Shown here: positions 51,798 to 59,419 of the stretch, piece by piece
Position numbering within the stretch: position 1 is the stretch's first letter
Layout: every line of letters begins with the position of its first letter
Origin: Vibrio sp. SCSIO 43135
GTDB lineage: Bacteria; Pseudomonadota; Gammaproteobacteria; Enterobacterales; Vibrionaceae
NCBI RefSeq assembly: GCF_023716665.1
Contig: NZ_CP071860.1
Span: 1,240,001-1,304,000 of the forward strand
Direction: 5' to 3'
DNA: 64,000 nucleotides
Position numbers and translations under genes: made by a program
Notes under the pieces: model-generated
Told to the model about the DNA's origin: nothing
The model's database searches: none
The model's input: only the letters and a program-made list of their open reading frames with translations

Positions 51798-52175
51798 CTA
51801 GTACGGTAACTCGTCAGCTGAAACACCAACATAATCTGGCTCAACTGGCTGAGTGAAGCGAACGGCTTTAATCGTCTCACTCCCTAGCATCACAGCTTTA
51901 CATACACGGTGCATTCCATCCATCACTCTTCCCTGATGGCATAGGATTATCGGATACGACAAATCCGCGTTTTGGATCAGCGCAGCATGTTCTGCAATGT
52001 TTCTACACGTTGGTTTAGCGCCACCCAGTTCATACCAGAACTCATGATCCAATTCGGTTATTTCATCAAGGGCTATTTCTGTTACTGGTAAGCTTTTGGA
52101 CAGCTCAATAAGACGGAAGACATCCCAAGACTGAAGCCCCAACTCTGATGGGCGAAAATGATATTGCTGACGCAT
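51798..52175 (-). CDS. ParB/sulfiredoxin-fold-like protein
   Basis: A 125-residue protein. The segment LSYPIILCHQGRVMDGMHRVCKAVMLGSETIKAVRF (about 70-105) has the ParB-like layout: a strand, then DGxHR and an alanine-rich helix. The N-terminal part (WDVFRLIELSKSLPVTEIALDEI) also fits a ParB-type linker. It lacks a helix-turn-helix, so it is probably an enzyme or adaptor rather than a partition protein. Function unknown. Confidence 0.65.
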   Translation of the reverse strand: MRQQYHFRPSELGLQSWDVFRLIELSKSLPVTEIALDEITELDHEFWYELGGAKPTCRNIAEHAALIQNADLSYPIILCHQGRVMDGMHRVCKAVMLGSETIKAVRFTQPVEPDYVGVSADELPY

Positions 52176-52192
52176 AGTTTCTCTCTACTCTT

Positions 52193-52666
52193 TTAGTCGT
52201 CCGATACCAACCAAACCATAATATGAGTCTCGACTCCGTTATGTATTGCATTGTGGAGTATCGTGAAGCCGTATTTTGTGTATAAATCAATGTTGTGCTG
52301 CTCGCATTGAAGATACAAACGCTCAATGCCGAGTTGGCGGACATGCTGCTTGGCTTTTTCAATCAATGCCGGGGCATACCCCTTACCTCTACCTTGCTCG
52401 GCAACATAGACACCTCCCAGCCAATGTTCATACTCTGGGTAATCGACATGTTCACGAATTTTGAGTTCAGCAACCGCAACTAGCTGCTGATCATCATGCG
52501 CGACCAGTGCTAAGGGAAAGGCCTCTACGTTTTGTGCTTTTTGAGTGACTTTTTCCAACACTCTATCAATAGTAATATTCGGAACGGTATAGCCCCACTC
52601 ATCGAAATACCATTGCGCAATTTTTTCACATTCATGGGGGTGTTGTGCTAAATAGGTTATGTCCAT
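52193..52666 (-). CDS. GNAT-family acetyltransferase
   Basis: A 157-residue GNAT protein: VAVAELKIREHVDYPEYEHWLGGVYV leads to the acetyl-CoA loop AEQGRGKGYAPALIEKA (about 90-106), then LYLQCEQHNIDLYTKYGF. The N-terminus (CEKIAQWYFDEWG) is common in small-molecule N-acetyltransferases. It starts 17 bases upstream of the ParB-like gene. Substrate unknown. Confidence 0.88.
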   Translation of the reverse strand: MDITYLAQHPHECEKIAQWYFDEWGYTVPNITIDRVLEKVTQKAQNVEAFPLALVAHDDQQLVAVAELKIREHVDYPEYEHWLGGVYVAEQGRGKGYAPALIEKAKQHVRQLGIERLYLQCEQHNIDLYTKYGFTILHNAIHNGVETHIMVWLVSDD

Positions 52667-52699
52667 TTTTTCACTTTAATCGCAGATGAGTAAATGACG

Positions 52700-53014
52700 C
52701 TACTTGAGCCTTACCGCCGTTCCATAGGCCATGACTTCAGAGGCACCATCGGTGATCGCACTCGTCGTGAACCGAACTCCAACCACCGCATTAGCGCCAA
52801 GTTGCCTAGCCTCATCAAGCAACCTTTCCACAGCTTTGCTACGGGCTTCTGTTAACATTTCTGTGTAACCTTTGAGCTCTCCGCCGACAATGCCTTTCAG
52901 GTTCGCCATAATATCCCGACCTACATGCTTTGATTGCACAACGTTGCCCGTAACAACGCCAAGCACAATATCAATTTCGGCGCCCGCTATCGTTTCAGTG
53001 GTAGTGTAAATCAT
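52700..53014 (-). CDS. ybjQ: YbjQ/UPF0145-family protein
   Basis: A 104-residue protein matching YbjQ: TTETIAGAEIDIVLGVVTGNVVQS, then HVGRDIMANLKGIVGGELKGYTEML and ARQLGANAVVGVRF. The family forms pentamers and was called heavy-metal-binding in some descriptions, though its role is unproven. It is followed (upstream on this strand) by a 324-base gap. Confidence 0.92.
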   Translation of the reverse strand: MIYTTTETIAGAEIDIVLGVVTGNVVQSKHVGRDIMANLKGIVGGELKGYTEMLTEARSKAVERLLDEARQLGANAVVGVRFTTSAITDGASEVMAYGTAVRLK

Positions 53015-53190
53015 CCTGATCTCCTAAAAGTTGGCATTATCATTACCGTAAGCACTCACCTCGAAAGTTTCACGCAGATAAGTACATAGGCTATGGGTTA
53101 TAGAACATACTGCCATAGCCTGAGTTTGAAACAACAACCAACTGTAGGTTATTGTTTGAGTAAGTGTTTCTTTAACCCATTTGTACTAAA

Positions 53191-53256
53191 TTTTATGTAT
53201 TAAAGAGTTATGTTTTATGTGTTGAAGACCTATGTTTTATGTATTGAACAAAGAGT
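53191..53256. repeat. Three imperfect 22-bp tandem repeats
   Basis: Three head-to-tail units begin at 53191, 53213 and 53235. Each starts TTTTATGTRTTRAA; the last eight bases vary. The array is short and AT-rich, and lies upstream of ybjQ, between it and the YjaB-like gene. Confidence 0.75.
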
Positions 53257-53274
53257 TTTTTAAAGCCAGAAACG

Positions 53275-53310
53275 GAAATGCCCAAGGTTATTGGCCTTGG
53301 GCATTTCTTC
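53275..53310. terminator. Strong terminator
   Basis: A perfect 13-bp stem (GAAATGCCCAAGG / CCTTGGGCATTTC) with a seven-base loop and a short T-run (TTC then AACT). It lies just after the minus-strand GNAT gene ending at 53339. Confidence 0.82.
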
Positions 53311-53338
53311 TAACTGTTTGGGTAACGACTAACCGAGC

Positions 53339-53770
53339 TTATAAAGCCATATGCAGAATTGGGAATGGTTTTCCCATATCATCAACGGGTGAACGTGAAA
53401 CAACGTGAAAGCCCATATGCTGATAGAAACCAACCGCTTGAGGGTTTTGCTCATTTACATCAACTTTCGTTGCATTCAATGACTCTAACGCATATTGCAA
53501 TAACGTTTTTCCCACTCCTTGACCGCGAATTTCATCAAGCACAAACAGCATTTCAATTTTAGCTTCGTGGACTCCCACAAAACCTACAATGCTTCCGCTT
53601 TCAGCTTTGACACACTTCAACGTTACAACAGGGAACGCCTGTTCAATAATGATAGGTTTAAAAAACTCAATATCTTCATCAGTGATAAAGTCATGAGTGG
53701 CTCGGACCGAGTTTTCCCAAACATTCAACATTTCTGCGTAATCCTTGGGAAGCACATTTTCAACAATCAT
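53339..53770 (-). CDS. GNAT-family acetyltransferase (YjaB-like)
   Basis: A 143-residue GNAT protein: MLNVWENSVRATHDFITDEDIEFFKP is a hallmark of the YjaB branch, followed by IEMLFVLDEIRGQGVGKTLLQYA (acetyl-CoA motif) and VNEQNPQAVGFYQHMGF. YjaB proteins bind acetyl-CoA; the acceptor is uncertain. A terminator lies just after it. Confidence 0.9.
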   Translation of the reverse strand: MIVENVLPKDYAEMLNVWENSVRATHDFITDEDIEFFKPIIIEQAFPVVTLKCVKAESGSIVGFVGVHEAKIEMLFVLDEIRGQGVGKTLLQYALESLNATKVDVNEQNPQAVGFYQHMGFHVVSRSPVDDMGKPFPILHMAL

Positions 53771-53873
53771 AGTAAAGACTCTCTAAAAAGACTGGGAGAT
53801 ATGTGCAGCCGCGACGCAAGCTTAGCAAACCATTCAAACTAGGTAAATGTGGATTAATCTTATTAAATTGGCG

Positions 53874-54236
53874 TTACAGGTACTTCTCTCCTGCCGCTGC
53901 CACAAACGCCATTTCCACTAATAAGTCTGGGTTAGCAAGCTCGGCTTTTACGCATGCTCGACTTGGTGCGCAGCCTTTAGGAAACCATTTGTCCCACACA
54001 CGATTCAAGGCATCAAAATTCGCAAAGTCGGTTAAGTAAATGGTGACCGAAAGGATACGAGATTTATCGCTATCGACTAATTCAAGCATAGACTCAGCTT
54101 GCTCAAAAATTTGTTCAATTTGGCTCTCAATACCTGCTGAGGTATCGGATTCCGCCACTTCTACAAAATGAGCGATGCCATTAAAAACGGTGACATCGCA
54201 CCAACGTTCACAAGGGTTAATTCTATGAATTTTCAC
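53874..54236 (-). CDS. RidA-family protein
   Basis: A 120-residue Rid-family protein: HRINPCERWCDVTVFNGIAHFVEVAE at the start and CAPSRACVKAELANPDLLVEM at the end, where the Arg and Glu of RidA's imine-deaminating site would lie. RidA proteins speed hydrolysis of reactive enamine/imine intermediates. It begins with GTG 54236 and shares no close operon partner. Confidence 0.88.
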   Translation of the reverse strand: MKIHRINPCERWCDVTVFNGIAHFVEVAESDTSAGIESQIEQIFEQAESMLELVDSDKSRILSVTIYLTDFANFDALNRVWDKWFPKGCAPSRACVKAELANPDLLVEMAFVAAAGEKYL

Positions 54237-54360
54237 GGTTTACTTCGCCAACTAAAGGAAAAGCTCAGTGTACCAAGCCACCTAGATCGTGCAAAACAGT
54301 AAATTGTGTTCGGGCATATCTAAACACAGCAAGCAAAATTCCGCATGTGTCTTGTGCAGG

Positions 54361-54675
54361 TTATTTGTAAAACACCGCTAGCCACACTGTAATTTCGTCT
54401 TTCGCTGTCCCAGCGACTTTATGCTTTTCCCGAGCCTTAATATTGATATGGTCGCCAGAATTAAGCGTCACTGTTCGACCATCTTCAAACTCAATGATGC
54501 CCTGCCCCTTCAAAACGATAACCCATTCATTTTCATCTTGATCGTACCAACCCGACTCTGGAGAACTTTGACCGTGAGATAATATGCGCTCGATTCTCAC
54601 GTTATCTGTCGCGACAAGATCCTCAAATATTTCTTCAGGTAAGTTGCTGGGTAAATTGGAGAATACATTGCTCAT
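54361..54675 (-). CDS. Cupin-domain protein
   Basis: A 104-residue single cupin: ERILSHGQSSPESGWYDQDENEWVIVLKGQGIIEFEDG carries cupin motif 1 (His/Glu), and LNSGDHINIKAREKHKVAGT carries motif 2. It may bind a metal or small ligand; the activity is not readable. It is a single gene. Confidence 0.87.
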   Translation of the reverse strand: MSNVFSNLPSNLPEEIFEDLVATDNVRIERILSHGQSSPESGWYDQDENEWVIVLKGQGIIEFEDGRTVTLNSGDHINIKAREKHKVAGTAKDEITVWLAVFYK

Positions 54676-54731
54676 AGTGTTCCTAGCTTTTTGATTCCAT
54701 TATTGATTGTTGTTTAGCCACTTTCAGGCAT

Positions 54732-54986
54732 CTAGCCCTGCGTTCCAAACACCACCTGACTGAAATGTGGGTTATCGGTTAAAACATCCAGTTTCACAAT
54801 ATCATCCAGTACAACCAATCGAACTGAGCCAGACTCATTAACTTCGATGCATTCTTGCTTCTCTTGATTACGTTTTGTATCCAGCGCAACACACTCGATT
54901 TTCGCACCGGATTTACATGTTAAGAGAATTGGATAGCGGTAAAGACAGATAATCTCAATGTAGTCATAATCACTGCAACTAATCAT
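54732..54986 (-). CDS. rof: Rof-like Rho-binding antiterminator
   Basis: An 84-residue protein similar to E. coli Rof (YaeO): MISCSDYDYIEIICLYRYPILLT, GAKIECVALDTKRN, then VRLVVLDDIVKLDVLTDNPHFSQVVF. Rof folds as a small beta barrel that binds Rho and blocks loading on RNA. It starts 16 bases after a GNAT gene stop on the same strand. Confidence 0.85.
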   Translation of the reverse strand: MISCSDYDYIEIICLYRYPILLTCKSGAKIECVALDTKRNQEKQECIEVNESGSVRLVVLDDIVKLDVLTDNPHFSQVVFGTQG

Positions 54987-55002
54987 GCCTTCCTCCTACA
55001 GT

Positions 55003-55455
55003 TCAAGGTTCAAGATGTAAATACAGCCTCAACATGTCTTTATGTTGGATACCATTTTCGTAAATAGGGTCTGGGTAGTTATCCAAGAAATGATCTTTTA
55101 CTACCGATCCAACTCGAAAACCTAATCGTTGATAATAAGTCAACTGATAGCCAAACGTGCCAGTACCAAGCTCTACTGTCTGCACTCCCTTCTTAGCAAG
55201 GTGACTCAAGGTAAATTGCATCAACACACTGCCAATGCCTTGCTTTTGAAACTCAGGAGAAACAGAAACATTAAATACTTCAGCGGTGTTTTTCCTGGTC
55301 ATCTTCACAATGCAAGCCGCAATAACCTGCTGCTTGGACTTCGCTACAAAACACCAACCACCGTCAAGGTAACTTAATATTGATTGCTCTGAAGGGTCTG
55401 CTTCTAGTAGCAACGACATTGGAACTTGGCTGGAGTCGGTTTCTAAATATTCCAT
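55003..55455 (-). CDS. GNAT-family acetyltransferase
   Basis: A 150-residue GNAT protein: AACIVKMTRKNTAEVFNVSVSPEFQKQGIG leads into the acetyl-CoA loop, and ELGTGTFGYQLTYYQRLGFRVGSVVKDHFLDNYPDPIYENGIQHKDM is typical of the YvbK-like branch. It is encoded immediately upstream of rof. Substrate unknown. Confidence 0.88.
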   Translation of the reverse strand: MEYLETDSSQVPMSLLLEADPSEQSILSYLDGGWCFVAKSKQQVIAACIVKMTRKNTAEVFNVSVSPEFQKQGIGSVLMQFTLSHLAKKGVQTVELGTGTFGYQLTYYQRLGFRVGSVVKDHFLDNYPDPIYENGIQHKDMLRLYLHLEP

Positions 55456-55488
55456 TGTTTATCCCCCATATTAGCAACGCACCAAACG

Positions 55489-56088
55489 CTATAACTCAAT
55501 GCGGCGATCTTTATAGTAATACTCTTTATCGTGTTCGCTGATCTCACGGAGCACTCGACACGGGTTGCCAACCGCTACCACATTAGCTGGAATATCTTTG
55601 GTCACAATACTGCCAGCTCCAATCACAGTGTTTTCACCAATTGTAATGCCTGGTAGCACTACCGAATTTGCCCCAATCCAAACATTGTTACCAATCGTCA
55701 CAGGGATGTTGAACTGTGCCACCTTTCGGCGTAACTCAGGGTCAATTGGGTGACCCGCTGTTGCTATGGTTACATTTGGCCCAATCATGACTGAGTCGCC
55801 GATATAAATATCGGTATCGTCCACCAACGTTAGGTTAAAATTGGCATAAACGTTGTTACCGAGATGCGTATTGATCCCCCAGTTCGCCTGAAGAGGAGGC
55901 TCGATATAGCAGTTTTCTCCAACCTCGGCGAATAGCTTTTGCATGATCTCGTTGCGCTTGTCTCCCTCACTAGGCCGAGTATGGTTAAAGTCATAGAGGA
56001 CTTCCAAACATTGGGTTTGTTGGTTGATTAACTCTTCATCATCGCAGAAATAGACTTTCTGACTATGTACTTTGGTTTTAATATCCAT
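55489..56088 (-). CDS. Maltose/galactoside O-acetyltransferase-like hexapeptide protein
   Basis: A 199-residue left-handed beta-helix acetyltransferase. Hexapeptide repeats fill the C-terminal half (IGDSVMIGPNVTIATAGHPIDPELR; IGNNVWIGANSVVLPGITIGENTVIGAGSIVTKDIP), with the catalytic His in ATAGHPID. Length and N-terminal domain (LEVLYDFNHTRPSEGDKR) match Maa/LacA. It acetylates a sugar; which one is unknown. Confidence 0.92.
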   Translation of the reverse strand: MDIKTKVHSQKVYFCDDEELINQQTQCLEVLYDFNHTRPSEGDKRNEIMQKLFAEVGENCYIEPPLQANWGINTHLGNNVYANFNLTLVDDTDIYIGDSVMIGPNVTIATAGHPIDPELRRKVAQFNIPVTIGNNVWIGANSVVLPGITIGENTVIGAGSIVTKDIPANVVAVGNPCRVLREISEHDKEYYYKDRRIEL

Positions 56089-56122
56089 ACTGGTTTACCT
56101 AAAAAGAAAAATAACGAACAGA

Positions 56123-56659
56123 CTACGAAAGATGATCGGGGCGAATTCTCGACATTAAATGCATATCGACATATCGCCCCGCTTTAAATGTGCTTAAACG
56201 TTTAGTCCCTTCAACTTCAAAGCCAGTCGCTAAATACAGAGCTTTAGCCACCTCGTTGTCAGCATGCACTTCTAATTCTATACGGACTAGATTAAGCCAA
56301 TTATCAGCTTGATTGATGATTTCTTTTATCAGCGCTTTGCCAATACCTTTACCGTGAGAGTCAGGATGAATAGCGATTGCCAAGCCTGCGCTATGCTTAT
56401 CGCGCACCTTGTGAGACATAAAAAGCGTCACGTGGCCTACCACTTTATCGCCACATTGAGCCACTAAAGTGTAGTTATTCGGGTTGTCGAATAACCCCGC
56501 AACGTAGTCGGAGCTTAAGAAAGGTTTTTGCGATGTGTTCGCGGTGACAGATGTAAAGCTGTATAACTCAGCTAAATCGTGATTATCTGACAGTTCTAAG
56601 TGTCTAATTTTCAAATCCAAAACATGCCTCAGAGAATTCCATTTTTCTTTACTATGCAT
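56123..56659 (-). CDS. GNAT-family acetyltransferase (YhhY-like)
   Basis: A 178-residue GNAT protein: LKIRHLELSDNHDLAELY starts the domain, HSAGLAIAIHPDSHGKGIGKALIKEII holds the acetyl-CoA motif, and RIELEVHADNEVAKALYLATGFEVEGTKR matches the YhhY/RimI-like C-terminal pattern. The first 15 residues before the domain are unusual, so a later start is possible. It is the sixth GNAT gene of this stretch. Confidence 0.88.
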   Translation of the reverse strand: MHSKEKWNSLRHVLDLKIRHLELSDNHDLAELYSFTSVTANTSQKPFLSSDYVAGLFDNPNNYTLVAQCGDKVVGHVTLFMSHKVRDKHSAGLAIAIHPDSHGKGIGKALIKEIINQADNWLNLVRIELEVHADNEVAKALYLATGFEVEGTKRLSTFKAGRYVDMHLMSRIRPDHLS

Positions 56660-56698
56660 GTTTTAAGCGTGAATCTCTATGACGTTTTACTTAAGCCG

Positions 56699-56923
56699 TT
56701 AATCATGCTCCAATTGCTCGACTGTTGGATGACGCTGTGTTGCCATTTCATGATAAATATCATCGAGATAACGACCTAATTCATCACTAGATAATTCCGC
56801 AGGGATCGCGACGTCATAAACTCTCGTTCGCATCCCAACATCTGATTCTAGGTACAACTCCCACGCCTCATCTTTACGAACAACGACCATTGGTTTACCA
56901 AACACGTTAAATCGATATTTCAT
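56699..56923 (-). CDS. Small DUF7661-like protein
   Basis: A 74-residue protein: RFNVFGKPMVVVRKDEAWELYL, then VYDVAIPAELSSDELGRYLDDIYHEMAT. It reads like the small DUF7661 family of gammaproteobacteria. No function is known. It begins seven bases after the following gene's stop, so it sits in the unit with the tautomerase-like genes. Confidence 0.7.
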   Translation of the reverse strand: MKYRFNVFGKPMVVVRKDEAWELYLESDVGMRTRVYDVAIPAELSSDELGRYLDDIYHEMATQRHPTVEQLEHD

Positions 56924-56930
56924 ACATCCC

Positions 56931-57269
56931 CTACCACTCGACTACTTTGCCACTTTCCACCACTAACCCGGATTCAATGACAGACGTAACAACAATGATG
57001 TGGTCCACGCTTACACCAAGAGTCTCAGATAATGTATTGGACAAGGCAAGTTGGATAGCCTTCACCGATGATGTTGACCAGAGCGAAGGCAAAATTAACT
57101 GTGCAACGACCGCGTAGGGCTTGCCGGATTGAGCTTCGGCTTGAACAAAGTTGATTGTCATTTCGTCTGCATTCGTTCCCGCAAGCTCCGCCCAGCGTCG
57201 AGTAAAACCGCTCAGGTTACAATCAAATAACTCCACACTTGGTGAAACCGTACAATGGGCTATTGGCAT
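56931..57269 (-). CDS. Tautomerase-like small protein with N-terminal Pro
   Basis: A 112-residue protein beginning Met-Pro (MPIAHCTVSPSVELFD). Removal of Met would leave Pro-1, the catalytic base of the tautomerase superfamily. Repeated beta-alpha-beta halves (MTINFVQAEAQSGKPYAVVAQLIL; VSVDHIIVVTSVIESG) fit the fold. The exact family is unclear. It follows the CHMI-like gene by 23 bases, giving two tautomerase-like genes in a row. Confidence 0.65.
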   Translation of the reverse strand: MPIAHCTVSPSVELFDCNLSGFTRRWAELAGTNADEMTINFVQAEAQSGKPYAVVAQLILPSLWSTSSVKAIQLALSNTLSETLGVSVDHIIVVTSVIESGLVVESGKVVEW

Positions 57270-57292
57270 TACAGCCTCCTCGGTCTATATCA

Positions 57293-57628
57293 TCAAACGA
57301 TTTGCTTCGCGTAACTGGCTCTGTCGATATCGACCACTTCAACCGTTAGCGAAGCATCCGCTAAACCCAACTCAAGCAGCTGCTTAAGGATACATTGAGA
57401 GAGCAAACACTTATCCGCTTCGCTTCGCCCAGAGAGTATCTTAGCCGAGACATGAACAAACTCTTGTTTACGCCCACCCGATTGATAGCTCTGATAAACC
57501 AAGCTGCGAACCTTAATATCACTGCCGTCGGGCGCGAATAGTTTTGAAGCCATAGCCCCCTCAAACACCAATTGGTTCAAAGCGTTGCTATCAATAGAAG
57601 GAGAATGTTCAATAATACAGTGTGGCAA
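57293..57628 (-). CDS. 5-Carboxymethyl-2-hydroxymuconate isomerase-like tautomerase
   Basis: A 111-residue CHMI/HpaF-type protein. Starting at TTG 57628 gives Met-Pro-His-Cys-Ile-Ile-Glu, the canonical start that puts the catalytic Pro at position 1. AAAGGA sits six to seven bases upstream of that TTG. Upstream in-frame extension to 57661 would bury Pro and abolish the active site. The rest fits: IKVRSLVYQSYQSGG and FVHVSAKILSGRSEADKCLLSQ. The pathway for homoprotocatechuate is not present here, so the true substrate is open. Confidence 0.82.
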   Translation of the reverse strand: MPHCIIEHSPSIDSNALNQLVFEGAMASKLFAPDGSDIKVRSLVYQSYQSGGRKQEFVHVSAKILSGRSEADKCLLSQCILKQLLELGLADASLTVEVVDIDRASYAKQIV

Positions 57629-57657
57629 TGTCGATCCTTTGGTTTTGTCGTTGTTGA

Positions 57658-58086
57658 TCAATCGATGACAAGGCTGCCATCGTCATTAAACTCCCAACAG
57701 TCACCATATGCGATTTCCCACAGGTGGCCATCGGGATCAGAGAAGTAACCACTGTAACCGCCCCAAAATACATCTTGTGCTGGTTTTACAATCGTTCCAC
57801 CAGCGCGTTCCGCCATTGCTAAGGTTTCATCTACCTCAGCTTTACTGCGAGTATTGTGGGCAAGCGTTACACCAGAGAACTGGCTTCGATTAGGAGAGAG
57901 GTGTGGCGAAACATCGTCCGCCAACGCTTGATTTGGGTAAAGAGCTAAACAAACGCCACCTGTTTTAAAGAAAATGATGCCATCTTCAGGGGTTTTGGAA
58001 CTTTCAAACCCTAGCGTTGAATAGAACTTAAATGCAACTTCGAGGCTTTCTACCCCTAATGTGATGATACTGACTCTGGGTTCCAT
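57658..58086 (-). CDS. VOC-superfamily (glyoxalase-like) protein
   Basis: A 142-residue VOC protein: VSIITLGVESLEVAFKFYSTLGFESS starts the first beta-alpha-beta unit and GGYSGYFSDPDGHLWEIAYGD ends the second, with the metal-type Glu/His pattern. It could be a metal-dependent glyoxalase-like enzyme or a small-molecule-binding protein. ATG 58086 follows AAAGGA; the frame stays open to 58140 but is out of family. Confidence 0.9.
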   Translation of the reverse strand: MEPRVSIITLGVESLEVAFKFYSTLGFESSKTPEDGIIFFKTGGVCLALYPNQALADDVSPHLSPNRSQFSGVTLAHNTRSKAEVDETLAMAERAGGTIVKPAQDVFWGGYSGYFSDPDGHLWEIAYGDCWEFNDDGSLVID

Positions 58087-58108
58087 GGAGATATCCTTTC
58101 TGGCGAGA

Positions 58109-58768
58109 CTATTTATAGAATATCTCACCCGAGTGAACATCCAAGTATATTTTGTTCGCTTGCTTCATTCCGCCGCAATAAACGAAATACACGTCACGTT
58201 CACTGTAGCGCACTGAACGTACCCAGCCACCTAGCTCTTCAAAATCTAATGGCGAGCAGGTCCCTTCATCAATTAGCTGGCCTGTTGTCTCAATAAACTT
58301 ATCTTGAAACATTTTGAAGTCGTCTGAATTTTCAACGTACCCCATAAGGGTTTTAGTCCGTTCTGCTTTAGTGATAACTGGCTTTTCTTCAACCAATGCA
58401 TCCATTGGAATCCACTCTGCCACCTCAGCCCCACCTTCTTCGTAGACGTAGTACACCGAGATTCGTCCCCATCCTTCTTTCTTTTCCAGAATGGTTAGCT
58501 TATCTCCACGGTATAAAACACTTTCGACAAACGCATCGTAGTCTGGGTATTCTCGCACACCCAACTTGGGCGGGCTGACATAGTATTCAGTCACTTCCGG
58601 TTTAGGGGCTTCCTCTTCCTCAACCACTACCGGGGCTTCTTCTTCCTCTTCAGGCATTGGCTCAGGTGCCATAACTTCGTTTTCTGGTTTCCACACAAAC
58701 AAGTAGTAACCTGCTCCTGCTCCGGCAAGCCCTAAAACGAGTAATAAAACCATCAGCACTTTCTTCAT
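58109..58768 (-). CDS. Membrane-anchored SH3-like envelope protein with acidic linker
   Basis: A 219-residue protein: an N-terminal membrane helix (MKKVLMVLLLVLGLAGAGAG), a Glu/Pro-rich acidic linker (about 35-60) and a bacterial SH3-like segment (VREYPDYDAFVESVLYRGDKLTILEKKEGWGRISV), then an extra C-terminal domain. SH3-like domains often bind peptidoglycan or proteins in the periplasm. ATG 58768 puts the helix at the N-terminus. It is divergent from the 58847 gene. Function unknown. Confidence 0.72.
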   Translation of the reverse strand: MKKVLMVLLLVLGLAGAGAGYYLFVWKPENEVMAPEPMPEEEEEAPVVVEEEEAPKPEVTEYYVSPPKLGVREYPDYDAFVESVLYRGDKLTILEKKEGWGRISVYYVYEEGGAEVAEWIPMDALVEEKPVITKAERTKTLMGYVENSDDFKMFQDKFIETTGQLIDEGTCSPLDFEELGGWVRSVRYSERDVYFVYCGGMKQANKIYLDVHSGEIFYK

Positions 58769-58846
58769 GCTTGTCGGGGTTCCTATATTGGGTAGTTGCA
58801 TCAATGCGACCTATACTCAAGTCAGGTCACACTTTTAGTTGTTCTT

Positions 58847-59419
58847 ATGCGATGGCGCACAGTTTCTTTAACTATAACGGCAATTATACTCATCACTTTA
58901 TCGAGTTTGGTAAAAAGTGCCCATTGCCAAGAAGAACAATGGAATAAAGCTCTAATCAAACAGCAGGCGCTCGACTCTTGGTATAACCAGCAAGCCCGTT
59001 GGTTTAACAGTGCCTTACTGGTCTTTCATCAGCAAGTATTCCTGCATAAAGAGTTTAGCAAGACCGAATTAACGTCCCTTTGGCACCCGAGCAAACAAGG
59101 TTTTCACGACAAAATGGATCAGCAGATTGTTGCTTCCTCTCAGGCTAGCCTGTTGCTGGATGAACAGATAGAAAAGCTGGGCCAAGGCCAACTTCAGATT
59201 GAGGAAATGCAGTCGATGTGGAGTGCGATGAGTGTGCACTGCGATATTGCCGACCTGAAAGTGAATGCACTTTCCAGTGCGAGGTATGTGATAACCAACC
59301 AAGAACTGCAACAGGAGCTCACTTTACTTATAAGAAAAGTGAGCTTCTTGAAAAACACCTATTCGGCAGAAGCTCAGGTGTTGCGGGACACTAAAGCACG
59401 AGCCGAGTCAGCGCCTTAG
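58847..59419 (+). CDS. Uncharacterised secreted helical protein
   Basis: A 190-residue protein with a signal-peptide-like N-terminus (MRWRTVSLTITAIILITLSSLVKSAHC) and a long helical, Gln-rich mature part (QALDSWYNQQARWFN; LLDEQIEKLGQGQLQIEEMQSMW), likely coiled coil. I recognise no family. Its last four bases overlap the end of the convergent GGGtGRT gene. The chosen ATG lies inside the upstream region of the 58109 gene, so their promoters must overlap. Confidence 0.65.
   Translation: MRWRTVSLTITAIILITLSSLVKSAHCQEEQWNKALIKQQALDSWYNQQARWFNSALLVFHQQVFLHKEFSKTELTSLWHPSKQGFHDKMDQQIVASSQASLLLDEQIEKLGQGQLQIEEMQSMWSAMSVHCDIADLKVNALSSARYVITNQELQQELTLLIRKVSFLKNTYSAEAQVLRDTKARAESAP

Larger units (their letters stand above)
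53015..53338. other. Intergenic gap with a short tandem repeat
   Basis: 324 bases without a gene. It holds three imperfect 22-bp tandem units at 53191-53256 and a strong terminator at 53275-53307, and otherwise AT-rich sequence. Confidence 0.6.

Noticed and set aside
44717..58086. Antibiotic-resistance island
   Set aside because: GNAT, AadE-like and VOC proteins have resistance relatives, but no residue pattern here points to a known resistance enzyme and no mobile element is present.
41639..58768. Chromosomal integron (superintegron) array
   Set aside because: No repeated attC-like elements of about 60-130 bases between genes, no integrase, and two genes face the other way. Reported only as cassette-like content.
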